From an uncultured Prevotellaceae bacterium (GTDB lineage: Bacteria; Bacteroidota; Bacteroidia; Bacteroidales; Bacteroidaceae), in the NCBI GenBank assembly GCA_946405695.1, contig CAMJIA010000020.1:1-26383 (forward strand): a stretch of DNA of 26,383 bases, given 5' to 3'. Under the pieces are notes generated by a model. It was not told the DNA's origin and did no database searches. It worked only from the letters and a program-made list of their open reading frames with translations. A program made the translations under genes and the position numbers. The stretch's first letter is position 1, and every line of letters starts with the position of its first letter. Below, piece by piece: positions 1 through 7,519 of the stretch.

Positions 1-55
1 CAGTGAGATTTCGCAGTATGCACACCATCCAGTAGATTACGAATTAGAGAAATAA
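1..55 (+). CDS. C-terminal end of an upstream gene, probably an RND efflux pump subunit (partial)
   Basis: The frame starting at base 2 is open from the window edge to a TAA at 53-55 and encodes SEISQYAHHPVDYELEK. Only 17 residues are visible, too few to identify a family. The next gene is an outer-membrane efflux channel starting 3 bases later, and in Bacteroidota such channels usually follow a membrane fusion protein and an inner-membrane RND permease. That makes the permease (or fusion protein) the likely identity; this is inference from position only. Confidence 0.5.
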   Translation, partial: SEISQYAHHPVDYELEK

Positions 56-58
56 GAT

Positions 59-1456
59 ATGAAGAAGTTAATGATATTCTTTTCCGCTACCCTGCTCATG
101 AGCAGTTGCGGACTATACAATAAGTACGAGCGCCCTGATAACGTACAGACTCAGGGGCTTGTACGTGATGTGGTGAGCGACGGTGATACTTTGGCTGTGG
201 CTCCACAAGATACGGCTTCGTTTGGCAATCTGCCGTGGCGTAGCGTATTTACTGACCCACAGTTGCAGGCGCTTATCGAACAGGGTCTGCAGAAGAATGC
301 CAACCTGCAGAATGCCGTGCTGACGGTGCAGATGTATGAATCTATGCTGAAAGCCTCGAAGCTGGCCTTCCTGCCTGCTATCCAGATTGGCTCTTCCAGT
401 CCGATGGGTTCTATCTCTACGCTCTATACTGACCCGTCAGTAACGACAAAAGCATACTCTATTCCAGTATCAGCCAGTTGGACACTTGATCTCTTTGGCA
501 ATATTTTGTCGCAGAAGCGTTCAACACAGATGAAGCTACTGGGCATGAAGGACTACCAGATGGCTGTTCGCGCACAGATTATCAGCGGTATAGCTAACGC
601 ATACTATACACTGCTGATGCTCGACAAGCAGCTGGCTATCGTCACCGAGATGGGTGATATGTCTAAGGAGACATGGGAAATGATGCAGCAGCAGTTTACT
701 CTCGGTCGTGTACGCTCTACCAGCGTACAGAGTGCTGAGGCTGCCTATCTGTCTACTCAGGCACAGGCTAACGACTTCCGTCGTCAGATTCGCTCTACAG
801 AGAATGCCCTCTGCCTGCTTATCGGACAGGCTGGTCAGCAGATTTCTCGCTCTACGCTGGAGGCTCAGTCACTGCCGACCGAGTTCTCTACGGGTGTTGG
901 TGTAGCTCTGTTGCAGAACCGTCCTGACGTGCACAATGCTGAGATGCAGTTGGCTGCTTGTTTCCACGATGTACAGACAGCTCGTTCACAGTTCTATCCC
1001 AACATCACTGTTGGCGCATCTGCAGCATTTACTAACAGTAATGGTGCTTTGACGCCTGGAAAGTGGCTCACTACCTTGTTTGGTAATCTCACTCAGCCTA
1101 TTTTCATGCGTGGTGCACTGACTGCTAACTTGAAAGTATCGAAGATTAAGTACGAGCAGGCCTTCAATACTTGGCAGAACAGCATTCTGCAGGCAGGCAA
1201 TGAGGTGTCTAATGCACTGACAGGATATAAGTACTATGACGATAACTCCAAGTTGGAGAGTCAGCGTGTAGAGATACTTACCAAGAATGTGGAGGATACT
1301 CGTGCTCTTTATGAGAGCAAGGGCTCCAGCTATCTGGAGGTACTCACCGCTCAGACCCAGTTGCTCTCTGCCCAGCTATCTAAGGTCACCGACGACTTCT
1401 ACAAGATGCAGTCAGTCGTAAGTCTCTATACGGCACTTGGTGGAGGTGGGAAATAA
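59..1456 (+). CDS. TolC/NodT-family outer-membrane efflux lipoprotein
   Basis: This 465-residue protein is the outer-membrane channel of a tripartite RND-type efflux pump, expelling drugs or other toxic compounds across the envelope. The N-terminus is a lipoprotein signal with the lipobox LMSSC (Cys17), so the mature protein is lipid-anchored. The body has the two repeated OEP domains of the family: residues about 60-250 and 265-460, both rich in heptad-like Ala/Gln/Leu helices, and the hallmark LLQNRPDVHNAEMQLAA near residue 283-299. The length is normal for NodT-type channels (450-490). It starts 3 bp after the upstream stop, so it is probably the last gene of an efflux operon. Substrate cannot be inferred. 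Confidence 0.93.
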   Translation: MKKLMIFFSATLLMSSCGLYNKYERPDNVQTQGLVRDVVSDGDTLAVAPQDTASFGNLPWRSVFTDPQLQALIEQGLQKNANLQNAVLTVQMYESMLKASKLAFLPAIQIGSSSPMGSISTLYTDPSVTTKAYSIPVSASWTLDLFGNILSQKRSTQMKLLGMKDYQMAVRAQIISGIANAYYTLLMLDKQLAIVTEMGDMSKETWEMMQQQFTLGRVRSTSVQSAEAAYLSTQAQANDFRRQIRSTENALCLLIGQAGQQISRSTLEAQSLPTEFSTGVGVALLQNRPDVHNAEMQLAACFHDVQTARSQFYPNITVGASAAFTNSNGALTPGKWLTTLFGNLTQPIFMRGALTANLKVSKIKYEQAFNTWQNSILQAGNEVSNALTGYKYYDDNSKLESQRVEILTKNVEDTRALYESKGSSYLEVLTAQTQLLSAQLSKVTDDFYKMQSVVSLYTALGGGGK

Positions 1457-1462
1457 AAACAG

Positions 1463-1518
1463 GCTGTTGGCTGTTGGCATTTAGCATCGCCAATAGTCAA
1501 TAGCTAATAGCTAACAGC
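1463..1518 (+). repeat. Degenerate 7-bp repeat tract forming a long imperfect stem-loop
   Basis: The gap between the efflux channel gene and lpxA can be read as eight successive 7-base units, such as GCTGTTG, CAATAGT, CAATAGC, TAATAGC and TAACAGC. The first 16 bases (1463-1478) pair with 1503-1518: 13 Watson-Crick matches, and the three remaining positions are G opposite T, hence G-U pairs in RNA. The loop is 24 nt. There is no U-run after it, so it does not look like a standard intrinsic terminator. Confidence 0.6.
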
Positions 1519-1532
1519 ATAAATAATTAGTT

Positions 1533-2318
1533 ATGGCAAGTGAAATAAGCCCTAAAGCTGAGGTATCGCCTAAGGCGAAAATCGGCGATAACGTAAAGAT
1601 ATTCCCCTTTGCATATATCGAAGACGATGTTGAGATTGGTGATGGCTGTATCATCTTCCCCTTTGTCAGCATCTGCTCTGGCACCCGCATGGGTAAGAGA
1701 AACAAGGTACACCAGGGTGCCGTCATCGGTGCCCTGCCACAGGACTTCGAGTTCCGTGGCGAGAAGTCGGAATGTATCATCGGCGACGGCAATGTCATCC
1801 GTGAGAATGTCGTCATCAACCGTGCCACCCATACTGGTGGACAGACAGTGATTGGTAATGAGAACGTGCTGATGGAGGGTGCTCACATCTCGCATGATAC
1901 CAAAGTGGGCAACTGCTGTGTCTTTGGCTACGGTACAAAGATTGCCGGCGACTGCATCATTGAAGACCATGCTATATTCTCGTCCAGCGTCATTGAGAAT
2001 GCTAAGACGCGTGTGGGAGAGGGCGCAATGATTCAGGCAGGTACGACGTTCTCACAGGATGTCCCTCCCTATATCATCGTCAGCAAGAAGGGTACATATG
2101 GTGGCGTGAACGTTACCGTAGGTCGTCAGCAGGGTGTCGATGAGAAGGTGCTGAAGCACATCGCCAATGCTTACCGTCTGGTATTCAATGGCAATGGCTC
2201 ACTTCTCGATGCTATCATCCAGATTGAGGAGCAGGTACCGCCAGGCAGGGAGATTGACCATATCGTGGAATTCCTGAAGACCACCGAGATTGGTATCCTC
2301 TCGAAAACGATTCACTAG
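1533..2318 (+). CDS. lpxA: Acyl-ACP--UDP-N-acetylglucosamine O-acyltransferase (LpxA)
   Basis: LpxA catalyses the first step of lipid A synthesis, moving a 3-hydroxyacyl chain from acyl carrier protein to the 3-OH of UDP-GlcNAc in the cytoplasm. The protein is 261 residues, the family norm. Residues about 1-190 are hexapeptide repeats of a left-handed beta helix (for example AKIGDN, VEIGDG, CIIGDG, TVIGNE). The segment AHISHDTKVGN places the catalytic His at residue 121, equivalent to E. coli His125. DVPPYII and the helical C-terminal domain (about 195-261) complete the fold. The ATG at 1533 gives the usual N-terminus. It ends 6 bp from the convergent radical SAM gene. The other lipid A genes are not next to it on the downstream side. 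Confidence 0.95.
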   Translation: MASEISPKAEVSPKAKIGDNVKIFPFAYIEDDVEIGDGCIIFPFVSICSGTRMGKRNKVHQGAVIGALPQDFEFRGEKSECIIGDGNVIRENVVINRATHTGGQTVIGNENVLMEGAHISHDTKVGNCCVFGYGTKIAGDCIIEDHAIFSSSVIENAKTRVGEGAMIQAGTTFSQDVPPYIIVSKKGTYGGVNVTVGRQQGVDEKVLKHIANAYRLVFNGNGSLLDAIIQIEEQVPPGREIDHIVEFLKTTEIGILSKTIH

Positions 2319-2324
2319 GAACGC

Positions 2325-3101
2325 TTAGTAACTGGCCGTGCAAGGTATGCCGGCTGCTATCACACGGTCGCGAATGGCATCAAGCTGTTCGCGACTGGCT
2401 TTTTCCAGACCTTTAGCCGGTGTCTCTCGGTCAATGGTATAGACCATTACCTGTTGGGGTTTGATGGCCTTGACGACGTCTAACCAAGGAGTGACAAATT
2501 CTTCGCCTGTATTATTCACGCTTTCGCCATTGTTGCTTCCCCTCATAAACATGGTCTGAATAATAATATGTCCATTGAAGGCTTTCATCCGTTCAATGAT
2601 AGCATTGACATCATAGGCACCAGTGGGTCGGTCCACCTTATTAATATAGGCGGGGTCTATGGTATCAAGTTTCAGAATGTTGTCATCGACACGCAACAGG
2701 GCATCGTGCACCTCTGGGCGGTGTATCATGGTGGAGTTGCTGAGTACGCATACCTTAGCCTTGGGACAGTACTGGTCGCGCAGACGAATGGTATCGTCGA
2801 TAATCTTCGCAAAATGGGGGTGGCTGGTTGGCTCACCGTTGCCAGCAAAGGTCAGCACGTCAGGCAGTTGCTTGTCGGCAACCATCTTCTGCAACTGTTC
2901 TTCCAACTTCTGCGCTACCAACTCGCGTGAGGGTCTGGGCAGAGTAGGACGGTGGTCTTTATTGAAACCACACTCGCAGTAGATGCAGTCGAAGGTGCAC
3001 ACCTTGCCATCTGCAGGTTGCAGGTTGATACCCAGCGAGATGCCTAACCGACGGCTATGAATGGGCCCGAAAATGGGCGATGGATAAATAACTGTACTCA
3101 T
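2325..3101 (-). CDS. Radical SAM protein of the COG0731 type
   Basis: This 258-residue protein carries the radical SAM cluster motif CTFDCIYC, with Cys35, Cys39 and Cys42 (CX3CX2C) binding a 4Fe-4S cluster that cleaves S-adenosylmethionine. The preceding segment FGPIHSRRLGISLGIN is typical of the COG0731 branch (named for wyosine-type tRNA modification in archaea). AGNGEPTSHPHF (about 90-101) is the usual GGE-like substrate/SAM region. Bacterial members have no settled function, so I give none. The gene converges on lpxA with a 6-bp gap and diverges from ftsX. Its start lies only about 9 bp from the end of a -7 box, implying a very short or absent 5' leader. Confidence 0.85.
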   Translation of the reverse strand: MSTVIYPSPIFGPIHSRRLGISLGINLQPADGKVCTFDCIYCECGFNKDHRPTLPRPSRELVAQKLEEQLQKMVADKQLPDVLTFAGNGEPTSHPHFAKIIDDTIRLRDQYCPKAKVCVLSNSTMIHRPEVHDALLRVDDNILKLDTIDPAYINKVDRPTGAYDVNAIIERMKAFNGHIIIQTMFMRGSNNGESVNNTGEEFVTPWLDVVKAIKPQQVMVYTIDRETPAKGLEKASREQLDAIRDRVIAAGIPCTASY

Positions 3102-3107
3102 AATGGC

Positions 3108-3121
3108 TGCAAAATTACAAA
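3108..3121 (-). promoter_or_regulatory. Promoter -7 region of the radical SAM gene
   Basis: On the minus strand, bases 3117-3110 read TAATTTTG, fitting the Bacteroidota -7 consensus TAnnTTTG. No convincing TTTG lies at the -33 distance. The box sits in the left arm (3108-3121) of a perfect 14-bp inverted repeat whose other arm is the ftsX -7 region at 3157-3170. Confidence 0.6.
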
Positions 3122-3156
3122 TAATTCATAAATGATGATGCGTATTTCCAATTTAT

Positions 3157-3170
3157 TTTGTAATTTTGCA
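3157..3170 (+). promoter_or_regulatory. Promoter -7 region of ftsX
   Basis: Bases 3161-3168 read TAATTTTG (consensus TAnnTTTG), giving a leader of roughly 25 nt before the ftsX ATG at 3201. The -33 box is not clear. It forms the right arm of the 14-bp inverted repeat shared with the divergent gene; the spacer between arms is 35 bp. Confidence 0.65.
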
Positions 3171-3200
3171 CGAAATTAGGTGTATTACGTCTAAAAAGAT

Positions 3201-4079
3201 ATGAGCAAGAAACGAAAGAAGGCCCGCAGCCGTAGAGGTTTGCAGGTTGTTACTTTGTGTATAAGCACTACTATGGTGCTCCTTTTGTTGGGTATGGTGG
3301 TGTTCTTTGTACTGTCGGCACGTAACCTGTCAGCACATATGAAGGAGAACCTCACCATGACCATTATGTTGAAAGACTCGGTGACAGTGAACGATGCGCA
3401 CTTGTTCTGTCGCGACTTGTACCATCGCCCCTATTCCCACGAGATTGACTATATCAGTAAGGAACAGGCACAGCGTGAACAGGTCAAAGAACTGGGTAGT
3501 GACCCCTCGGAGTTCCTGGGTTTCAATCCATTCCCTGCTACGTTGGAGATTCGTCTGAAAGCTGACTATGCTTGTCGCGACTCGTTGAACTGGATTGTCA
3601 AGGAACTGAAGAAGGACGAGCGCGTCAGTGACTTGGCGTATATGGAGGACCTGATGGACAAGGTGAATGTTAACATCAGTCGCGTGAGCATCGTCTTGCT
3701 GGTGTTGGCAATCCTGTTGACCTTCGTTTCGTTCTCACTGATAAGCAATACGGTGCGATTGAGCGTCTATGCCAACCGTTTTGTCATACACACCATGAAA
3801 CTGGTGGGTGCCTCGTGGGGCTTCATTCGTAAGCCTTTCCTCAAGCAGGCAATCATTGTAGGCATCATTGCTGCCATCCTGGCTTGTATGGTATTGGGTG
3901 CTGGCGTGTATGGCCTTTATCTCACCCAGCCGGGCGTATCTGAGATTGTCACCTGGGAGGTGTTGGCACTGACGGGTGCTGCAGTCCTGTTGTTTGGCAT
4001 CATTATTACTGCCCTCTGTGCCTGGTTGGCTGTCAATAAGTTCCTGCGTATGAAGGCTCAGGAGTTGTATAAAATTTAA
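3201..4079 (+). CDS. ftsX: Cell-division ABC transporter permease FtsX
   Basis: FtsX is the membrane half of the FtsEX complex, which couples divisome ATP hydrolysis to activation of peptidoglycan hydrolases. The 292-residue protein has a basic N-terminus, TM1 at about 18-40, a periplasmic domain of about 120 residues (ENLTMTIMLKD through YMEDLMDKVN), then three more membrane segments at about 160-185, 210-235 and 252-275. The cytoplasmic segment MKLVGASWGFIRKPFL between TM2 and TM3 is the family hallmark. ftsE is not adjacent. It heads a run with DUF3098, uppP, truB, queA and folK, an order I recognise from other Bacteroidales. Confidence 0.93.
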   Translation: MSKKRKKARSRRGLQVVTLCISTTMVLLLLGMVVFFVLSARNLSAHMKENLTMTIMLKDSVTVNDAHLFCRDLYHRPYSHEIDYISKEQAQREQVKELGSDPSEFLGFNPFPATLEIRLKADYACRDSLNWIVKELKKDERVSDLAYMEDLMDKVNVNISRVSIVLLVLAILLTFVSFSLISNTVRLSVYANRFVIHTMKLVGASWGFIRKPFLKQAIIVGIIAAILACMVLGAGVYGLYLTQPGVSEIVTWEVLALTGAAVLLFGIIITALCAWLAVNKFLRMKAQELYKI

Positions 4080-4118
4080 CTTCATAATAACGTGAAAACG
4101 ATATAACGACAATAAAAG

Positions 4119-4343
4119 ATGGAGAAAAGAGATTTCGCTTTTGATAAAGTCAACTACATCCTGTTGGCTGTAGGAATGGCAGTCGTAGTCTTGGGTTTTC
4201 TGCTGATGAGTGGTAGTGGCTCTACGGAGACTGCCTACGACCCCGATATTTTCAGTGCCCGTCGCATCAAGGTGGCCCCACTGGTGTGCTTGGCTGGTTT
4301 TGTTTCTATGATTTATGCGGTGGTACGCCGTCCTAAAGACTAA
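4119..4343 (+). CDS. DUF3098 small membrane protein
   Basis: This 74-residue protein has two predicted membrane helices, at about 13-30 (VNYILLAVGMAVVVLGFLLM) and 50-68, joined by a short polar loop containing TAYDPDIFSARRIKVAPL. The FDKVNYILL start and the FSARRI..AP segment are characteristic of DUF3098, a family of unknown function largely confined to Bacteroidota. It lies between ftsX and uppP, with only 3 bp before uppP, so it is probably co-expressed with cell-envelope functions; no activity can be assigned. Confidence 0.85.
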   Translation: MEKRDFAFDKVNYILLAVGMAVVVLGFLLMSGSGSTETAYDPDIFSARRIKVAPLVCLAGFVSMIYAVVRRPKD

Positions 4344-4346
4344 GCT

Positions 4347-5147
4347 ATGGAGTGGTTTGAAGCATTGATACTGGGTATTATCCAGGGACTGACAGAGTAT
4401 CTGCCAGTCAGCAGCAGTGGCCATCTGGCAATTGGTCAGGCGCTGTTTGGTATGGAGAATGGTGAGGAGAACCTGATGTTCACCGTTGCTGTGCATGTCG
4501 CTACGGTACTGTCGACGCTGGTTATTCTGTGGAGCGAGATAGACTGGATACTGAAGGGATTGTTTAAATGCGAGCTTAATGCAGAGACAAAATATGTACT
4601 GAACATCATCATGTCGATGATTCCCGTAGGTATCGTGGGAGTTTTCTTTAAAGACTATGTCGAGGAGATTTTTGGTTCAGGACTGCTGGTGGTAGGTTTC
4701 TGTCTGCTCATCACCGCTTCCTTGCTCATCTTCTCCTACTATGCCAAGCCGCGTCAGAAGGAGCATATCTCTATGAAGGATGCTTTCATCATTGGTTTGG
4801 CACAGGCTGTTGCTGTACTGCCAGGTGTGTCCCGTTCAGGAAGTACCATTGCTACGGGTCTGCTGTTGGGTAACAAGAAAGAGTCGTTGGCTCAGTTTTC
4901 GTTCCTGATGGTCATTCCTCCCATCCTTGGTGAGGCGCTGCTTGACATACTGAAAATGACGAAAGGCGAGAATGTGATGGGCTCTATCGAGGCAATGCCT
5001 CTAATGGCTGGTTTTGTGGCCGCCTTTCTGTCTGGTTGTGTGGCTTGCAAATGGATGATTAACATCGTCAAGAAAGGTAAACTCATCTACTTCGGTATCT
5101 ATTGTGCCATTGTAGGTGTAGTTACAATCATCTGCAACCTGCTGTAA
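4347..5147 (+). CDS. uppP: Undecaprenyl-diphosphate phosphatase (UppP/BacA)
   Basis: UppP removes a phosphate from undecaprenyl diphosphate to regenerate the lipid carrier for peptidoglycan and other surface polymers; overexpression gives bacitracin resistance. The protein is 266 residues, the family length, and strongly hydrophobic with about eight membrane helices. Both signature regions are intact: [14 protein letters not shown] (residues about 14-27), which includes the catalytic Glu-rich segment, and [14 protein letters not shown] (about 158-171), with the conserved Ser/Arg. It starts 3 bp after DUF3098 and is followed by a 38-bp gap of AT-rich repeats before truB. Confidence 0.96.
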   Translation: MEWFEALILGIIQGLTEYLPVSSSGHLAIGQALFGMENGEENLMFTVAVHVATVLSTLVILWSEIDWILKGLFKCELNAETKYVLNIIMSMIPVGIVGVFFKDYVEEIFGSGLLVVGFCLLITASLLIFSYYAKPRQKEHISMKDAFIIGLAQAVAVLPGVSRSGSTIATGLLLGNKKESLAQFSFLMVIPPILGEALLDILKMTKGENVMGSIEAMPLMAGFVAAFLSGCVACKWMINIVKKGKLIYFGIYCAIVGVVTIICNLL

Positions 5148-5183
5148 ATAGTGAATTGTAAATCATCAAATAGTAAATTGTCA
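5148..5183 (+). repeat. AT-rich 7-bp repeat tract before truB
   Basis: The whole gap between uppP and truB consists of degenerate 7-base units of the type ATAGTGA, ATTGTAA, AATAGTA, AATTGTC. A 14-base segment, TCAAATAGTAAATT, at 5166-5179 occurs identically in the next intergenic gap at 5899-5912. No promoter or terminator is recognisable here. Confidence 0.55.
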
Positions 5184-5185
5184 AG

Positions 5186-5887
5186 GTGAACTTCACGGCA
5201 GGCGAATATATTTATATCAACAAACCGTATCGCATGACATCGTTCGGTGCGCTGGCTTACGTGCGCACGCGTGTGTCTAGAAAGGTAGGAGTCAAGCGTG
5301 TGAAGACTGGACACGCAGGTACCCTCGACCCACTTGCGACAGGTGTGCTGATACTTTGTACAGGCAAGAAGACCAAGGAGATAGAGAGTTTGCAGCTTCA
5401 CGACAAAGAGTATACCGCTACGTTGCAATTGGGAGCGACAACTCCCAGCTACGATATGGAACACGAAGTGGACGCAACCTATCCTACTTCGCATATCACT
5501 CGTGAACTGATAAATACTGTGCTTGCCAATTTTGTTGGTGACATCCAGCAGGTTCCACCCCAGTATTCGGCTTGTAAGATAGGCGGAGACCGTGCCTACG
5601 AGCTGATGCGCAAGGGTAAGGAAGTAGAACTGGCTGCTAAGACCGTGCACATCGATTCCATCGATGTGATAGATTTCAACCCCACGACCATGCGGCTAAG
5701 CATCCGTGTGGTGTGTGGCAAGGGAACCTATATCCGTTCACTGGCCCGTGACATTGGACAGGCGCTGAACAGTGGTGCATATCTGACAGCACTCTGCCGT
5801 ACTCGTGTAGGAAGTGTTCGTATTGAGAACTGTATCACTATCGATGACTTTCCTAAGTGGCTGGAAAATATAGAAATAGAAAAATAA
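5186..5887 (+). CDS. truB: tRNA pseudouridine(55) synthase TruB
   Basis: TruB converts U55 in the T-loop of tRNAs to pseudouridine. The 233-residue protein starts with a GTG codon at 5186; the resulting MNFTAGEYIYINKPYRMTSF is the expected N-terminus, so GTG is favoured over the internal ATG at 5234. The catalytic Asp is Asp48 in GHAGTLDPLATGVL, the same number as in E. coli. GDIQQVPPQYSACKIGGDRAYELMRKG and the RVVCGKGTYIRSLARDIG segment follow in the normal order. It lacks the longer C-terminal PUA extension of the E. coli enzyme, as is common in this phylum. Confidence 0.96.
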   Translation: MNFTAGEYIYINKPYRMTSFGALAYVRTRVSRKVGVKRVKTGHAGTLDPLATGVLILCTGKKTKEIESLQLHDKEYTATLQLGATTPSYDMEHEVDATYPTSHITRELINTVLANFVGDIQQVPPQYSACKIGGDRAYELMRKGKEVELAAKTVHIDSIDVIDFNPTTMRLSIRVVCGKGTYIRSLARDIGQALNSGAYLTALCRTRVGSVRIENCITIDDFPKWLENIEIEK

Positions 5888-5918
5888 ATAGTAAACCGTC
5901 AAATAGTAAATTACATAG
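5888..5918 (+). repeat. AT-rich 7-8 bp repeat tract before queA
   Basis: The truB-queA gap is made of units such as AAATAGT, AAACCGT and CAAATAGT and shares the 14-mer TCAAATAGTAAATT (5899-5912) with the uppP-truB gap. It ends directly at the queA ATG. No -7 box is visible, so read-through from upstream is likely. Confidence 0.5.
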
Positions 5919-7061
5919 ATGAAACTATCACAATTTAGATTCAAACTGCCCGAAGATCAGATTGCTTTGGAGCCTCCTCACAAAGTGTTTGAGAATGAAG
6001 ATGGTACCGTGGAGAAAGTGTATCATCGTGACGAGTGCCGCTTGATGGTGGTACATCGTAAGAGTGAGAAGGTCGACATGTTTGAGAAGGATGCAGATGG
6101 TAACGATACTGCCAACTTCCTGACCTTCAAGAATATCATCGACTACTTTGATGAGGGTGATGTCTTTGTGTTTAACGATACGAAGGTGTTCCCTGCCCGT
6201 CTCTTTGGCACGAAGGAGAAAACCGATGCAAAGATTGAGGTCTTCCTGTTGCGTGAACTCAATGAGGAGCTGCGCTTGTGGGATGTGTTGGTAGAGCCTG
6301 CCCGCAAGATACGTATTGGTAATAAGCTGTTCTTTGACGAGGAAGGTCCTATGGTCGCTGAGGTTATCGACAATACTACCAGCCGCGGTCGTACGCTGCG
6401 TTTCCTCTATGACTGTCCGCACGATGAGTTCAAGCAGGAACTGTTTGCACTGGGTTCGGCACCGCTGCCACGCTATATTGTTGACAAGCGTCCTGCTACA
6501 CTTGATGATATGGAGAACTTCCAGACCATTTATGCCAAGCATGAAGGTGCAGTCACAGCTCCTGCTTCTGGTCTGCATTTCAGCCGTGAGCTGATGAAGC
6601 GCTTGGAGATTCGTGGTATCAACTTCTCGTATGTTACAGTACACTGTGGACTGGGCTGTTTCGATCCTATTGAGGTGGAAGATCTCACCAAACACAAGAT
6701 GAGTTCAGAACAGATGATGGTGACAACAGAGGCTTGTGAGGTGGTCAATAAGGCCAAGAACGAGGGACGTCACGTCTGTGCAGTAGGTATCAGTACCATG
6801 CGTGCTACGGAAACGGCTGTAGGTACTGACGGCATGCTGAAAGAGTTTAATGGTTGGACGAACAAGTTCATCTTCCCGCCATACGACTTCGGACTGGCAG
6901 ATGCAATGATTACCAACTTCTATCACTCTGAGTCGACGATGGTGATGGCTACTGCTGCCTTCGGTGGCTATGATTTGGTGATGAAAGCCTACGATATGGC
7001 TGTGGAGAACGGCTATCAGTTTGGCTGCTATGGTGACGCAATGTTAATCGTTGATGATTAA
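5919..7061 (+). CDS. queA: S-adenosylmethionine:tRNA ribosyltransferase-isomerase (QueA)
   Basis: QueA transfers and rearranges the ribosyl part of SAM onto 7-aminomethyl-7-deazaguanine in tRNA, making epoxyqueuosine. Conserved blocks are all present: FVFNDTKVFPARLFG (about 80-94), the EGAVTAPASGLHFS region (about 209-222), YVTVHCGLGCFDPIEVEDLTKHKM (about 236-259) and NFYHSESTMVMATAAFGGY (about 328-346). At 380 residues it is longer than the E. coli enzyme (about 356) because of extra, acidic sequence at residues about 22-70 (HKVFENEDGTVEKV; FEKDADGNDTANF). The end overlaps folK by 8 bp, so the two are translationally coupled. Confidence 0.95.
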   Translation: MKLSQFRFKLPEDQIALEPPHKVFENEDGTVEKVYHRDECRLMVVHRKSEKVDMFEKDADGNDTANFLTFKNIIDYFDEGDVFVFNDTKVFPARLFGTKEKTDAKIEVFLLRELNEELRLWDVLVEPARKIRIGNKLFFDEEGPMVAEVIDNTTSRGRTLRFLYDCPHDEFKQELFALGSAPLPRYIVDKRPATLDDMENFQTIYAKHEGAVTAPASGLHFSRELMKRLEIRGINFSYVTVHCGLGCFDPIEVEDLTKHKMSSEQMMVTTEACEVVNKAKNEGRHVCAVGISTMRATETAVGTDGMLKEFNGWTNKFIFPPYDFGLADAMITNFYHSESTMVMATAAFGGYDLVMKAYDMAVENGYQFGCYGDAMLIVDD

Positions 7062-7473
7062 TCATCAGGTATATCTCGGCTTGGGTTCCAACCTTGGCGA
7101 CAAGGCATGGAACCTGAGCGAGGCTATCCGACTGATTGCTGAACGGGTAGGGCAGGTGGTCCGCCAATCATCGTTCATCAAGACAGAGCCGTGGGGATTC
7201 CAGTCGAATAACAGTTTCCTTAATGCTGTCATCCTCTGTGAGACAGATAAGGCAGCACGCGAGGTACTCCAGCTCACTCAACAGATAGAGCGTGATATGG
7301 GTCGTCGACAGAAAAGTGTGTCTGTCGGTTATATTGACAGAACAATAGACATCGACATTCTGCTCTACGATGACCTCACCGTTGATGAGCCCGATTTGAA
7401 GATACCGCATCCGTTGATGCATCAACGTGACTTCGTGATGCGTCCGCTGGAGGAAATTCAGGCGACAACTTAG
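7054..7473 (+). CDS. folK: 6-hydroxymethyl-7,8-dihydropterin pyrophosphokinase (FolK)
   Basis: FolK pyrophosphorylates 6-hydroxymethyl-dihydropterin, a step in folate synthesis. The N-terminal VYLGLGSNLGDKAWNL is the family signature, and the Mg/ATP-binding segment TIDIDILLYDD with PHPLMHQRDFVMRPLEEI is complete. I place the start at the ATG at 7054 (MINHQVYLGLG, 139 residues); a TTG three bases earlier is less likely. It overlaps the end of queA by 8 bp and appears to be the last gene of the ftsX-folK run. Confidence 0.95.
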   Translation: MINHQVYLGLGSNLGDKAWNLSEAIRLIAERVGQVVRQSSFIKTEPWGFQSNNSFLNAVILCETDKAAREVLQLTQQIERDMGRRQKSVSVGYIDRTIDIDILLYDDLTVDEPDLKIPHPLMHQRDFVMRPLEEIQATT

Positions 7474-7519
7474 ACAACTGAAATAACATCATTTTACTAA
7501 TCTATAAAAACAAACAAAT

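Noticed and set aside
3735..4496. Long minus-strand ORF opposite ftsX, DUF3098 and uppP
   Set aside because: It spans three well-identified genes, has no recognisable domain and a composition (His/Gln-rich) typical of antisense reading.
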